Assembly (NCBI RefSeq): GCF_001641335.1 | Contig: NZ_LVEM01000001.1 | Location: forward strand, 2,235,334-2,299,333 | Direction: 5' to 3' | Source: Bradyrhizobium stylosanthis | Lineage (GTDB): Bacteria; Pseudomonadota; Alphaproteobacteria; Rhizobiales; Xanthobacteraceae | DNA: 64,000 nucleotides | Part shown: piece by piece, positions 9,538 through 18,806 of the stretch | Layout of the letters: each line of letters begins with the position of its first letter | Numbering within the stretch: the first letter of the stretch is position 1 | Translations under genes and position numbers: made by a program | Notes under the pieces: model-generated | Database searches by the model: none | What the model was told of the DNA's origin: nothing | Seen by the model: the letters and a program-made list of their open reading frames with translations, nothing else

Positions 9538-10764
9538 ATGGGACCGGGTTCCCCGGCACATGCAGCGGAGAGGATGGCCGGCCACAGCGCGCTGACGCTG
9601 GTGCCGACCTTCGTCGTCGTGGCCGTGGATGCCACCGGAATGGGGATCATCCTGCCCTTGCTGCCGTTCTATTCGCAGCGGCTCGGCGCCACGCCGTTCC
9701 TGCTCGGCGCGCTGATCTCGGCCTATGCCGTCTGCCAGCTCATCGCCGGTCCCGTGGTCGGAATTCTCTCGGACCGCTACGGGCGGCGGAAGGTGCTGGT
9801 CGTCAGCCAGATCGGGACGTTCACCGGTTTCGTCCTGCTTGCACTCGCCGGCAATCTGACGCTCGTATTCGTGGCGCGGATCATCGACGGCCTGACCTCC
9901 GGCAATATCTCGGTCGCACATGCCTATGCGGCCGAGCACAGCGCGCCCGCGACGCGCAAGCAGGCGCTCGGCATGACCAGCGGAGCGATCGGAACCGGGC
10001 TCCTGCTCGGGCCCGCGCTCTCGAGCTTCCTCGTGCATTACGGCCAGACCGCGCCGGTGTGGGCCGCCGCCGCGCTGTCCCTGATCAGTATCCTCGCGAC
10101 GATCGCCCTGCTCCCGCCGGATCATCCGGCGTCCGAACCACGCTCCCGGCATCGCATCCCCGAGCCGACGCTAGCTCGAAGCCTGCTCGGCCTACGCTAC
10201 GCCTGGCGGCTGCTCGGCCTGCTCGTCGTGTTCTTCTTCGTCAACGCGATGTTCCTGTCGCAGATCGGCCTGTTCCTGTCGGCCCGGTTCTCCTGGGCCG
10301 GCCATGCCTTCGGCGCGCGCGAGCTCGGCTGGATGTTCGCCTATGCCGGCTTCATCAACATGGTGGTCCAGGGCCTGCTCATCACGCGCATGAGCCTGAT
10401 CGCCTCCGACCGCAGTATCGTGATGGCCGCGTTCGCCTGCATGGGACTCGGATTTGCAGGTCTTGCGTCCCGCGACAATGTCGGCCAGCTCGCGGTCAAT
10501 CTGACGCTGATCATCGCCGGCACCATGTTCGCGCGGAGCACGCTGACGGCTGAGTTGTCGCGAAGTACCGCGATCAACCGCCAGGGCATGATCATGGGCC
10601 TCAACCAGTCGCTGATGTCAGGCGCGAATATCGGCGCCCCGCTGGTGAGCGGCGCGCTGATCGGTCATCGGCTGTTCGTCCCCTGGGCGCTTGTCATGGC
10701 GGTAATCGCGGCAATCGGCGCGGCGCTGGCCGGCCAGCTGCTGGACACGCCGCGGACGCGCTAG
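9538..10764 (+). CDS. MFS transporter, TetA/Bcr-like drug or metabolite exporter
   Basis: Major facilitator protein of about 408 residues with 12 predicted helices. The loop 2-3 signature reads GILSDRYGRRKVLVVSQIG (GxxxDRxGRRxxL), and the first helix carries DATGMGIILPLLPFYSQRLG, typical of the TetA/drug:H+ antiporter-1 group. The ATG at 9538 has GAGGAC about 8 bases upstream; a GTG at 9505 and ATG at 9574 are alternatives. It is divergent from the MarR efflux operon and may share its operator. Confidence 0.87.
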   Translation: MGPGSPAHAAERMAGHSALTLVPTFVVVAVDATGMGIILPLLPFYSQRLGATPFLLGALISAYAVCQLIAGPVVGILSDRYGRRKVLVVSQIGTFTGFVLLALAGNLTLVFVARIIDGLTSGNISVAHAYAAEHSAPATRKQALGMTSGAIGTGLLLGPALSSFLVHYGQTAPVWAAAALSLISILATIALLPPDHPASEPRSRHRIPEPTLARSLLGLRYAWRLLGLLVVFFFVNAMFLSQIGLFLSARFSWAGHAFGARELGWMFAYAGFINMVVQGLLITRMSLIASDRSIVMAAFACMGLGFAGLASRDNVGQLAVNLTLIIAGTMFARSTLTAELSRSTAINRQGMIMGLNQSLMSGANIGAPLVSGALIGHRLFVPWALVMAVIAAIGAALAGQLLDTPRTR

Positions 10765-10775
10765 CGCCCCTCGCC

Positions 10776-11684
10776 TCACTTCACCAGATAAACGTCCGGA
10801 TCGGCGCTTGAGCTCGGATTCTTGAAGGCGGCTCGCAGGGCCGGCGACATCGGGACATTGTAGTTGATGCCGTTCGGCGGCGTCGGTGCTTCCAGCCACT
10901 TCCGATAGAGCACCTCGATCTCCGGGCTTGCATAGAGCTCGGCCGTGGCGCGATCGGCCAGCGCCTTGAACGGCGCGTCCTCCCGCCGCAACATGATCCC
11001 GAAGGGCTCGGCCTTCGCGAAGGTCTCCTCGCTGATCATGAACAGACCCGGCTCCTTCGAGCGCGCAATGGCGACCGCAAGCTGGACGTCGTCGAGCGCA
11101 TAGGCCTGTGCGCGGTCGGTCTCGAGCAGCAGGAACGCTTCGGCCTGGTCCACCGCCGGCATGATCCGGATGCCGAGATTGCGCTCGGTGTTGACCTTGG
11201 CGAGCTGGTTCAAATTGACCGAGCCGGCCACGGCCGTGACGGCCTTCCCCTTGAGGTCGTCAATAGTGTTGATCTTGGCAGCCTTCTTGGCCGCGAAGCG
11301 CGTTGCGCTGAGGAAGTGCGTGTTGGTGAAGGCGACCTGCTTCTGGCGGTCGGCATTGTTGGTGGTCGCCGAGCAATGCAGGTCGAGCGTGCCGTTGACC
11401 ATCAGCGGGATGCGGTTCGACGAGGTCACGGCGACATAGTCCACGGCAATGTCAGGCATCGCGAGCTGCTTCTTCACGGCGTCGACGATCTTGAGGCAGA
11501 TGTCCATGGCGAAGCCGACCGGCTTCTGGTTGCCGTCGAGATAGCTGAACGGGACCGAGGCCTCCTGATAGCCCAGCGCGATCTTTTTCGTCTCCTTCAC
11601 CTTCTGGAGCGTACCCGTGAGGTCCTGGGCTGAGGCTGCGCCGGCAAGACATGTCACGGCCAGAAGAATGGTGGGAAGACGCAT
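10776..11684 (-). CDS. Periplasmic amino-acid ABC transporter substrate-binding protein (GltI-like)
   Basis: A 302-residue solute-binding protein of the SBP_bac_3 type. Its signal peptide is MRLPTILLAVTCLAGAASAQ. The text KKIALGYQEASVPFSYLDG near residue 35 and VGFAMDIC with the Arg/Thr ligand region CSATTNNADRQKQVAF near residue 110 match glutamate/aspartate binding proteins such as GltI. The start has AGGAG about 9 bases upstream. No matching permease or ATPase gene is adjacent, so it is an orphan binding protein that would have to work with a transporter encoded elsewhere. It converges with the MFS gene, 11 bases apart. Confidence 0.85.
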   Translation of the reverse strand: MRLPTILLAVTCLAGAASAQDLTGTLQKVKETKKIALGYQEASVPFSYLDGNQKPVGFAMDICLKIVDAVKKQLAMPDIAVDYVAVTSSNRIPLMVNGTLDLHCSATTNNADRQKQVAFTNTHFLSATRFAAKKAAKINTIDDLKGKAVTAVAGSVNLNQLAKVNTERNLGIRIMPAVDQAEAFLLLETDRAQAYALDDVQLAVAIARSKEPGLFMISEETFAKAEPFGIMLRREDAPFKALADRATAELYASPEIEVLYRKWLEAPTPPNGINYNVPMSPALRAAFKNPSSSADPDVYLVK

Positions 11685-11822
11685 CGGGAGGCTCCTCTTG
11701 GGGTCATCGACTACGGTCGAGACGCTATCCCGCTGATAGCCTACCGGCGCGCCAAGCGCCAGATGAGGCAGGGTTTAGCAGCTATCGCCTTTTTCTATAC
11801 TTCCCGGTCGCGGCTTGGTGCT

Positions 11823-13256
11823 TCATTGGCAGGTGAGCTGCTGCTCGAACCAGCCGCTCAGCCGATCCGACAGAGACGGCCACATCCGCTGGAAGCTGCC
11901 CAGCTTGCCGACATTGCTGCGGTACATCGCCCGCAATTCGTCCTCGATGGCCGGCAGGTCGACGCCCACGCAGACCCCGTCCCGCGCGATCGTTCTGCCG
12001 GCGACAACGACCTCCTTCACAAGGGACGCATTGCCGCGCGCGAACAGCAGCGCCATGGGATCGACCGGTATGATCCGGTCCCGATCCAGCCGGTCGAGAT
12101 CGATCACGACATAGTCGGCCGGATTGCCGGCGACGAGCTCGCCGGTGCCCGGCGCGCCGGTGGCGCGGCGCCCGTTGCGAACGGCGAGCGAAAACATCTC
12201 GGCCGGCGTCCATGTCGCCTTGAAGCCAAGACCGCCATGGGCGAGCTGCACCAGCCGCATCTCGCGCAGGATGTCGTCGTCCTCGTCCAGCGCCAGCCCG
12301 TCGACGCCCACCGTGATGGCGCAGCCGCATCCGTGCGCGGCGGCGATCGGCGCGAGCCCGGAGCGCAGATGCATGTTCGAGCTGAAATTGGTAACGATGC
12401 GCGCACCGGAGGCCGCGATCATCTCGAGCTCGTCCGGCCTTGCGTGGATGCAATGCGCCAGCGTCAGCCGCTCGGAGAGGAAGCCGATGTCGCGCAGCCA
12501 GCGCACCATGTCGGGAAAGTTTTGGTCGGCCCAGGCGCGCTGATACACCGTCTCCAGCAGATGCATGTGGATGCGGCGGCCGGTCCGGGCCGAGTTCTCG
12601 GCCACGGCTTCCAGCAGCGGCTTCGAGCACCATTGCACGCCGGCGGGGCCGAGCTGCACATCGACCATCGGCCCGGCGATGGAAGCGGCAATCGCGTCGG
12701 TCAGCTCGATATAGGCCTTGGGCGGCATCGGCGCGCGGACGAAGAGGTCTTCGATGGTCTTGCGGTCATCACTGGGAAGTCCCGCAAGCACCGGCTCGGC
12801 ATCGCCGTAGACGATCGGATTCTGGTCGCGCACGGCCATTGCAAACGCGATGCGGATGCCGACGTCAGATGCCGCCTTGGCGACGGCCTTGGCCTCGTCG
12901 ACTATCGGCATCGTTCCGCTCGGGCGGGTGTAGTGCACCATCATGGCAGCACAGCCGGCCTTGGCCGAACGCGCCAGTGCAGAGGCCGCGGTCAGATAGG
13001 GGGCGACCGGCGTGCCGAGCGCGGTGCGCAGGATCCAGCTTTCCAGGGGCATGCCGACCGCGCCGAAGGACGACGCAGTGGCGCGGGCATGGTCATGGGC
13101 GTTGACGAAGGCCGGAATGACGAAGGAGCGAGGCTCGCCCCCCGCTCCTTCCACAATGCCGGTGATGACACCGCCGTCGTGCCGCAGCACGACGTTGTCG
13201 CTGGTGCCGCGCTCAGGTCCACGGAACAGGCTGGTTGCCGAAATCTCCGTGGCCAT
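11823..13256 (-). CDS. Amidohydrolase / cytosine deaminase-like metal hydrolase
   Basis: An amidohydrolase-superfamily enzyme of 477 residues. The ATG at 13256 (GGGGAG about 6 bases upstream) starts MATEISATSLFRGPERG. Metal-binding features visible are VIPAFVNAHDHAR (first HxH, near residue 50), HMHLLETVYQ near 230, LAHCIHARPDELEMIAASGA near 265, and the aspartate in VGVDGLALDEDDD near 310. These match the TRZ/ATZ and guanine or cytosine deaminase branch that hydrolyses C-N bonds on heterocycles. It is downstream of an NMT1-type ABC importer (SBP stop 13273) and probably acts on the imported compound. The substrate cannot be read from the sequence. Confidence 0.85.
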   Translation of the reverse strand: MATEISATSLFRGPERGTSDNVVLRHDGGVITGIVEGAGGEPRSFVIPAFVNAHDHARATASSFGAVGMPLESWILRTALGTPVAPYLTAASALARSAKAGCAAMMVHYTRPSGTMPIVDEAKAVAKAASDVGIRIAFAMAVRDQNPIVYGDAEPVLAGLPSDDRKTIEDLFVRAPMPPKAYIELTDAIAASIAGPMVDVQLGPAGVQWCSKPLLEAVAENSARTGRRIHMHLLETVYQRAWADQNFPDMVRWLRDIGFLSERLTLAHCIHARPDELEMIAASGARIVTNFSSNMHLRSGLAPIAAAHGCGCAITVGVDGLALDEDDDILREMRLVQLAHGGLGFKATWTPAEMFSLAVRNGRRATGAPGTGELVAGNPADYVVIDLDRLDRDRIIPVDPMALLFARGNASLVKEVVVAGRTIARDGVCVGVDLPAIEDELRAMYRSNVGKLGSFQRMWPSLSDRLSGWFEQQLTCQ

Positions 13257-13272
13257 GGGCGTCTCCCCGAGA

Positions 13273-14298
13273 TCAGTTGGCAGTATACACCAACTCCCGC
13301 TCGGCGCGCGGCGGCAGGAACTCACGCGAGAACACTTCGGCCGGCGTCGGCGCGCGGGCGAGCTGATAGCCCTCGACCACGATGCCGATGGCGCGCGTCA
13401 TGCGGTCGTCCTTGACATCGCCGATGCCGATCTCCTTCATCTCCGGCGAGACGATCAGCTTCTCGAAGGAATATTGCAGCCGGCGCTTCTCGACGCCGAC
13501 GTCGATCAGATTGTCGTAGTTCAGCGCGGCCTTCATGCCGGCATTCTGGTCCTTGGCGACCGCGATCGCGCCCTTGTTGATGGCGCGCACGAGGCCGGCA
13601 ACGGCCTTCGGGTTCGACGCGATCAGCTTCTTGGAGACCATCACGCCGTTGGAATAGAGATCGAGGCCGTACTCACCGAACGAGAACCATTTGAAGTCCT
13701 TGTCCGGGTCCTGGCGGTTGAGCACCAGGTTGAAATAGCTGGTGATGTTGAAGACGAGCGCGGCGTCGATGTCGCCCTTGATGAGCATCGGCTCCTGCAG
13801 GTTCGGCGCCATGTTGGAGATCTTGATCTTCTCGCCGTCGAGTCCGTTCTTGCGCGTGAACACCGGCAACAGGCGCGTCGTCGGCGTGCCCTGTGCTCCG
13901 CCGAGGGTGTGCCCCTCGAAATCCTTGATGGTGTTGATGCCGCTGGTCTTCTTGGCGACGATCGCGAAGGGCGGCTGGTTCCACATCATGTAGACCATGA
14001 CGGGTGCTTCCTGCGGCTTGGTCGAAGCGTTCTGGATGATGGCGTTGACGTCGCCGAAGCCGGCGTCATAGGCGCCGGACATCACGCGCGTGACGGTGGC
14101 GCCGGAGCCCTCGCCCTGGTCGATGACGACGTTGAGGCCCTCCTCTTTGAAATAGCCGTTGTCCTTGGCGTAGAAGAACGCGGCGTCGCTGCCTTGCGTC
14201 TTCCAGCCCAGCGTGAACTTGATCGTGGTTTCCTGGGCCATCGCGGCGCCCGTGGACAGGGCCAATCCCAGCAGCGCGGCAGTTGCTTTTCTCAACAT
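13273..14298 (-). CDS. NMT1/SsuA-type ABC transporter substrate-binding protein
   Basis: Periplasmic binding protein of 341 residues with signal peptide MLRKATAALLGLALSTGAAMA-QE. The opening TIKFTLGWKTQGSDAAFFYAK followed by GYFKEEGLNVVIDQGEGSG is the standard NMT1/ThiY/TauA fold signature, used for taurine, sulfonates, thiamine pyrimidine and other N-heterocycles. GAGGAG lies about 6 bases before the start. It forms an operon with the permease (39 bases upstream) and the ATPase. The downstream deaminase-like hydrolase points to a heterocyclic nitrogen compound as the ligand rather than a sulfonate. Confidence 0.88.
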   Translation of the reverse strand: MLRKATAALLGLALSTGAAMAQETTIKFTLGWKTQGSDAAFFYAKDNGYFKEEGLNVVIDQGEGSGATVTRVMSGAYDAGFGDVNAIIQNASTKPQEAPVMVYMMWNQPPFAIVAKKTSGINTIKDFEGHTLGGAQGTPTTRLLPVFTRKNGLDGEKIKISNMAPNLQEPMLIKGDIDAALVFNITSYFNLVLNRQDPDKDFKWFSFGEYGLDLYSNGVMVSKKLIASNPKAVAGLVRAINKGAIAVAKDQNAGMKAALNYDNLIDVGVEKRRLQYSFEKLIVSPEMKEIGIGDVKDDRMTRAIGIVVEGYQLARAPTPAEVFSREFLPPRAERELVYTAN

Positions 14299-14337
14299 CG
14301 AGATCTCCTCAGCTTCGTTGCGTGACGGTTGGAAAAA

Positions 14338-15114
14338 TCAGGTGGCGATCACGTCGTTCTTGCGCGTGGCCCAGCCGGTGACCTGCCCTTCGATCAGCGA
14401 GAACACGACGTAGAGGGCGACGCCGAGGCCGGCGAGCACGAACAGGCCGGCGAACACCAGCGGCACGTTGAAATTCGAGGACGCGGTCATCATGACGTTG
14501 CCGATGCCGCGGTTGGAGGCGACGGTCTCCGACAGCACCGCGCCGACGAACGCGTAGGAGATCGCAACCTTCAGCGAGGCGAAGAAGAACGGCATGGTCC
14601 GGGGCAGACCGACGTTCCAGAGGATGTCGAACTTGCTGGCGCCGAGCGCCTTCAGCACGTCCTCGAGCTCGGGCTCGGTGGTCGCAAGGCCGGTGGCGAT
14701 GTTGACGACGATCGGGAAGAAGCAGATCGACAGCGCGGTCAGCACCGCCGGCACCGTGCCGGAGCCGAACCACAGCACGAAGATCGGCACCACCGCGACC
14801 TTGGGGATCGAGGAGAAGCCGATCAGCAGCGGATAGCAGGTGTCATAAGCGGTCTTGGAGACCCCGATGATCGCGCCGAGGGCGACACCGAGCGCGACAC
14901 CGAGGACGAAGCCGAACATGGTGGTGGCGAGCGTCTGCACGATGTGCGGCCACAGCACCGGAAAGCGCTGCACCAGCGTCACGAACACCTGCGAGGGCCG
15001 CGGCAGCACCAGGTCGGACATGCCCGTCATCAGGCAGAACAATTCCCAGGCGACGAAGAACAGCACGATCAGGCCCGCCGACCACGCCTTCTGCCTGATA
15101 TCGATTCCGAACAT
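14338..15114 (-). CDS. ABC transporter permease (SsuC/TauC-like)
   Basis: A 258-residue inner-membrane subunit of the BPD_transp_1 type with about six helices. The coupling helix carries the EAA-type motif LEDVLKALGASKFDILWNVGLPRTMPFFFASLK near residue 150. The start codon overlaps the ATPase stop by one base, so translation is coupled. It pairs with the ATPase and the NMT1-type binding protein to make a full importer. Confidence 0.9.
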   Translation of the reverse strand: MFGIDIRQKAWSAGLIVLFFVAWELFCLMTGMSDLVLPRPSQVFVTLVQRFPVLWPHIVQTLATTMFGFVLGVALGVALGAIIGVSKTAYDTCYPLLIGFSSIPKVAVVPIFVLWFGSGTVPAVLTALSICFFPIVVNIATGLATTEPELEDVLKALGASKFDILWNVGLPRTMPFFFASLKVAISYAFVGAVLSETVASNRGIGNVMMTASSNFNVPLVFAGLFVLAGLGVALYVVFSLIEGQVTGWATRKNDVIAT

Positions 15115-15977
15115 CAGCCCGCCCCCTGTTGGCTAGCGCTGCGCGCATCCTCGATGAAGGCGCGCAGCTTCTGGTTCAGCGCGACGAAATCCGGCTCGAA
15201 CGTCATGGCCACGGTGCGCGGGCGCGCAAACTCGACACGGCTGTCGTCGAGGATGCGGCCGGGACGCGCGCTCATCACGCAGATGCGGCTGGCGAGGAAG
15301 CCGGCCTCGCGCAGATCGTGCGTCACCAGCAGCACCGTCGGCTTGTGCGTCATCCAGAGGTTCTGGAGGATCGCCCACAGCTCCTCGCGGGTGAACTGGT
15401 CGAGCGCGCCGAAGGGCTCGTCCAGCAGCAGCATGCGCGGCTCATGGATCAGCGCGCGGCAGAGATTGGCGCGCTGGAGCATGCCGCCGGACAACTGCCA
15501 GGGATATCGGCTGCCAAACCCCTTGAGGCCGACCTGCTCCAGCAGCGCATTGGCCTTGTCGCGGAATTCGGTCTTGCGCAACTTGCGGAAATTCGAGCGG
15601 AACGGCTCGACGATCTTCAGCGGCAGCATGATGTTCCGCTCGATCGTCATCCACGGCAGCATGGTCGGGTTCTGGAACGCCATGCCGACCCGCAGCGCCC
15701 GCGCCGCCACCTCGCGGCCGCCGACGATGACGACACCGCTGGTCGGCTGCACCAGACCGCTGACGAGACGCAGGATGGTCGATTTGCCGCATCCGGACGG
15801 GCCGACCAGCGCGACAAACTCGCCGTCGGCGATCCGAAGGCTGGTCTTCGATAGAGCGGGCACGGCCCGGTCGCCGCGCCCGAAGGTCACGGACGCCTCG
15901 GACAGCTCGATGGCGGTGACGGCGGTGCCTTCCGGAACAGGCTGGCCGTCAAACTGGTCATTGGGTTGCATGCGCAT
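15114..15977 (-). CDS. ABC transporter ATP-binding protein (SsuB/TauB-like)
   Basis: The ATPase subunit of the importer, about 287 residues. Walker A is GPSGCGKSTI, the signature segment is WQLSGGMLQRANLCRAL, Walker B is MLLLDEPFGALD, and the H-loop is VLLVTHDLREAG. The start is uncertain between 15977 (MRMQPN) and 15971; neither has a strong ribosome-binding site. It is the first gene of an operon ATPase-permease-SBP-amidohydrolase and is divergent from the GntR regulator gene. The intergenic region holds repeated TGCATGC elements. Confidence 0.9.
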   Translation of the reverse strand: MRMQPNDQFDGQPVPEGTAVTAIELSEASVTFGRGDRAVPALSKTSLRIADGEFVALVGPSGCGKSTILRLVSGLVQPTSGVVIVGGREVAARALRVGMAFQNPTMLPWMTIERNIMLPLKIVEPFRSNFRKLRKTEFRDKANALLEQVGLKGFGSRYPWQLSGGMLQRANLCRALIHEPRMLLLDEPFGALDQFTREELWAILQNLWMTHKPTVLLVTHDLREAGFLASRICVMSARPGRILDDSRVEFARPRTVAMTFEPDFVALNQKLRAFIEDARSASQQGAG

Positions 15978-16101
15978 CACAGCCAAAGTGCATGCAAGCT
16001 GGATGCCAGCCGCCGTCCCAAGCAAAATCAACGATCTGGCAGATCCCGGCGCCGGACGGGCGGATTCGATTTAGGCAATCCAGACATCAAACTGCATGCA
16101 A
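15966..16101. promoter_or_regulatory. Cluster of TGCATGC elements, candidate GntR operators
   Basis: The 136-base region between the ABC importer operon and gntR holds TTGCATGC at 15966-15973 and two identical TGCATGCAA copies at 15989-15997 and 16093-16101. The core TGCATGC contains the palindrome GCATGC. Two exact 9-mers in one intergenic region flanked by a regulator gene suggest binding sites for the GntR/FCD protein at 16166. The first copy overlaps the start of the ATPase gene. Confidence 0.45.
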
Positions 16102-16165
16102 TTGGTGCGCTGAACTGGCGTGCGCCTGTGCTATGGAGAGCCGTCACCCCCTACAGGATTCGCCG

Positions 16166-16924
16166 ATGGCGGCGCGCGCAACCAGCAAGACTTCCGAATC
16201 GTCCGACAAGGTCAGCGTGATCTGCCGCGCGCTCAGGCGCGCCATCATCGAGCAGGCACTCGAGCCCGGCGCAAAGCTGCCCGAGGACTCGCTCGGCGAG
16301 CGCTTCGGCGTCAGCCGCACCATTGCGCGTCACGCCCTGGGGCAGCTCGCCGCCGAGGGCCTGGTCGAGCTCCGCCGCAATCGGATCGCGGTCGTTGCGA
16401 CGCCGAGCTGGCAGGAGGCACGCGATGCCTTCGACATCCGCATCGAGCTGGAACGGCTCGTGGTGCGGCAGCTCGCGGGCAAGCTGACCAAGGCCCAGAT
16501 CGCCGAGCTGAATGCCCATGTCGACGCCGAGGATCGGGCGCGCGGCGGCACGGATGCGGTCTCGATCCGCCTCGCCACCGAATTCCACATCCTGCTGGCG
16601 CAGATGACGAACAGTCCGATCCTGGTGCGCTATGTCAGTGAGGTCGCCTATCGCTGCTGCCTGACGCTGTCGCTCTACAGCCGGCCGCATTCCACCGAAT
16701 GCGCCATCAACGAGCACCGCGCCATTATCTCGGCGCTCGCCAAGGGCGACGAGGCCAAGGTGATGGACTTGATGCATCATCACCTGGATTCCGTGGCCAA
16801 TCGCGCGTTGGTGGCTCCCACCCCGCAGCGCGGCCGCGATCTGCTCGATATTCTCGCGCCCTATGCGGACGACGCCGCGAGCGACCGCGTCGTCAAGATG
16901 CCTAAACTGGCTCGAAGGGGCTAG
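16166..16924 (+). CDS. GntR-family regulator with FCD (FadR-type) ligand domain
   Basis: Regulator of 252 residues. The start ATG at 16166 has AGGA about 9 bases upstream; reading frames further upstream run into the intergenic region and are not used. The N-terminal winged helix reads RAIIEQALEPGAKLPEDSLGERFGVSRTIARHALGQLAAEGLVEL (helix-turn-helix GERFGVSRTIARHALGQL). The C-terminal FCD domain has RIELERLVVRQLAG, the metal-site histidine in FHILLAQM, and NEHRAIISALAKGD. It is divergent from the ABC importer and close to the deaminase-like genes, so it probably controls heterocycle uptake and breakdown. Its stop overlaps the convergent SnoaL-like gene. Confidence 0.9.
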   Translation: MAARATSKTSESSDKVSVICRALRRAIIEQALEPGAKLPEDSLGERFGVSRTIARHALGQLAAEGLVELRRNRIAVVATPSWQEARDAFDIRIELERLVVRQLAGKLTKAQIAELNAHVDAEDRARGGTDAVSIRLATEFHILLAQMTNSPILVRYVSEVAYRCCLTLSLYSRPHSTECAINEHRAIISALAKGDEAKVMDLMHHHLDSVANRALVAPTPQRGRDLLDILAPYADDAASDRVVKMPKLARRG

Positions 16925-17337
16925 GCTTCAATCCCGCGCTGGACGAGGATGCGCTCGGCGCTGTCGTTCCAGACATCCATCTTCACGATCTGCCCGCCCT
17001 TCACGACGAAGCGGTCGACATAGCGGTTGCCCTCGAAGGGCGTGCCGTCCATCCACTCGCCATAGAGTGTGCCGACGCTGTAGACGACGGTCTCGTCCGC
17101 GCCGGGGCAGACGTCGAACCGGTCCATCTTCTTCTTCACCCAGCGATAGCGCTTCGCATTGAAGCCGGTCGGCCCGCGCGGATGATCGAATTCGCGCCCG
17201 CCGGTGAAAGTGATCACCGTACCCGGCTTCATGTAGGCTGCTGCGGCGTCGGGATCGGGTATCATCGACGCCGTGAGATAGGCCTCCACGATCTCGGCAT
17301 CGGTCATCGGGCGTTCGGCTTTTGCGGGGGCGGACAT
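16921..17337 (-). CDS. SnoaL/NTF2-like small protein
   Basis: A 138-residue protein with the cone-like NTF2 fold pattern: an N-terminal helix (TDAEIVEAYLTASMIPDPDAAAAYM), a beta strand KPGTVITFTGGREF, and the closing strands VVYSVGTLYGEWMDGTPFEGNRYVDRFVVKGGQIVKMDVWND. Members include ketosteroid isomerase-like and SnoaL-like enzymes, but many have no known activity. Its stop overlaps the gntR stop on the other strand by a few bases, and it is divergent from the deaminase-like gene at 17486. A role in the same heterocycle pathway is possible but unproven. Confidence 0.75.
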   Translation of the reverse strand: MSAPAKAERPMTDAEIVEAYLTASMIPDPDAAAAYMKPGTVITFTGGREFDHPRGPTGFNAKRYRWVKKKMDRFDVCPGADETVVYSVGTLYGEWMDGTPFEGNRYVDRFVVKGGQIVKMDVWNDSAERILVQRGIEA

Positions 17338-17485
17338 GGCGGGTTCTCCGGAGCGCCGGCATTCTACAATTCAGACCTCAAAGTGAATGCACATTTTTTG
17401 AACAATTCCGCTATAGAATTGCACACAATCTGGAGCTGCCTGCTCCCCCGGCTTCCGCTAGGCTAGCACACCTGAAACTGACGCC

Positions 17486-18727
17486 ATGACCACCCAAGCC
17501 GCCTTTGACCTGATCTTCCGCAACGCGCTGTTGCGGTCATCCGCCGCACCCGTCGATATCGGCGTGACGGGCGGCCGTATCGCCGCGATCGCGCCCAGCC
17601 TCGCCTGCGAGGGCGTCGAGATCGACCTCGGCGGGCACCTCGCCCTGCCCGGCTTCGTCGACACCCACATCCATCTCGACAAGGCCTGCCTGCTCGGCCG
17701 CTGCGGGCACAATCATGGCAGCGTCTCGGAGGCCATCCGCGCCGTGGCCGGGATGAAGAAGGATTTCACCGTCGAGGACGTTTACGCGCGCGGCGCCCGC
17801 GTGCTCGAACGCGCCATCGTGAACGGCACGACGCGGATGCGCACCCATGTCGAGATCGACCCGCGCATCGGCCTGCGCGGCTTCGAGGCGGTGAAGGCGC
17901 TCAAGCGCGACCATGCCTGGGCGATCGACCTCGAACTCTGCGTCTTCCCGCAGGAAGGCCTGACCAACGACCCCGGCGCCGAGGAGCTGCTGATCCAGGC
18001 GCTGCGCGACGGCGGCGAGGCGATCGGCGGCTGTCCGTATATGGACACCGACCCGAATGCGCATCTGGAACGCATCTTCGATCTCGCGCAGGAGTTCGAC
18101 ATCGACGTCGACCTGCATCTCGACTTCGACCTCGATCCGTCCTGGTGGCATCTCGACGAGGTCTGCCGCCAGACCGAGCGGCGCAACTACGGGGGCCGCG
18201 TCGCGATCGGCCACGCCACGAAGCTGTCGGCCTTGCCGCCAGAGCGAATGAAAGCGGCGACCGCGCAGCTGGCGAGATCAGGCGTTGCCGTTACCGTGCT
18301 GCCCGCGACCGACCTCTATCTGATGGGACGCGAGGCCACCCACAATGCGCCGCGGGGGCTGACGCTCGCCCACAAGCTCGCGGGCGACGGCGTGCTGTGC
18401 TCGGTCGCGACCAACAACGTGCTCAATCCCTTCACGCCGTTCGGCGATGCCTCTCTGCTGCGGATGGCGAACTTCTACGCCAATGTCGCGCACGCCTCGG
18501 TCAGCGATTTCGACACCTGCCTGGATCTGGTGACCGAGCTGCCGGCGCGGCTGATGAACCTCGATGACTACGGCATCAAGGTCGGCAATCCCGCCGACCT
18601 GATCGTGCTCGATATCAAGGACAGCCGCTTTGCCATCGCCGAACTGCCCGACGTGATGATGGGATTCAAGGGAGGCCGGCAGACGTTTGAACGGAAGCGG
18701 CCCACGCTGCTCCGTCCCGAACGCTGA
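17486..18727 (+). CDS. Amidohydrolase, cytosine deaminase-like (paralog 1)
   Basis: A 413-residue metal-dependent hydrolase. The N-terminal beta-sandwich ends in LPGFVDTHIHLDKACLLGR, whose HxHLDK is typical of the cytosine deaminase/AtzC branch. Further metal residues are in DLHLDFD near 215, GHATKLSALP near 255, and the Asp in the ATNNVLNPFTPFGDAS region near 320. The downstream gene is a paralog with the same opening pattern (FDTIFLNARL; GRIAAIAPI), so the pair arose by tandem duplication or works on successive C-N bonds. Together with the ABC importer and GntR gene it fits catabolism of a pyrimidine- or triazine-like compound. The exact substrate is unknown. Confidence 0.85.
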   Translation: MTTQAAFDLIFRNALLRSSAAPVDIGVTGGRIAAIAPSLACEGVEIDLGGHLALPGFVDTHIHLDKACLLGRCGHNHGSVSEAIRAVAGMKKDFTVEDVYARGARVLERAIVNGTTRMRTHVEIDPRIGLRGFEAVKALKRDHAWAIDLELCVFPQEGLTNDPGAEELLIQALRDGGEAIGGCPYMDTDPNAHLERIFDLAQEFDIDVDLHLDFDLDPSWWHLDEVCRQTERRNYGGRVAIGHATKLSALPPERMKAATAQLARSGVAVTVLPATDLYLMGREATHNAPRGLTLAHKLAGDGVLCSVATNNVLNPFTPFGDASLLRMANFYANVAHASVSDFDTCLDLVTELPARLMNLDDYGIKVGNPADLIVLDIKDSRFAIAELPDVMMGFKGGRQTFERKRPTLLRPER

Positions 18728-18806
18728 ACGCCCTTGACGTCCCGGCATCTTGCGCCTTGCGCGCAGGTCGCGCGACACTCATCCCAATCCATCACGGAGG
18801 AACCAA

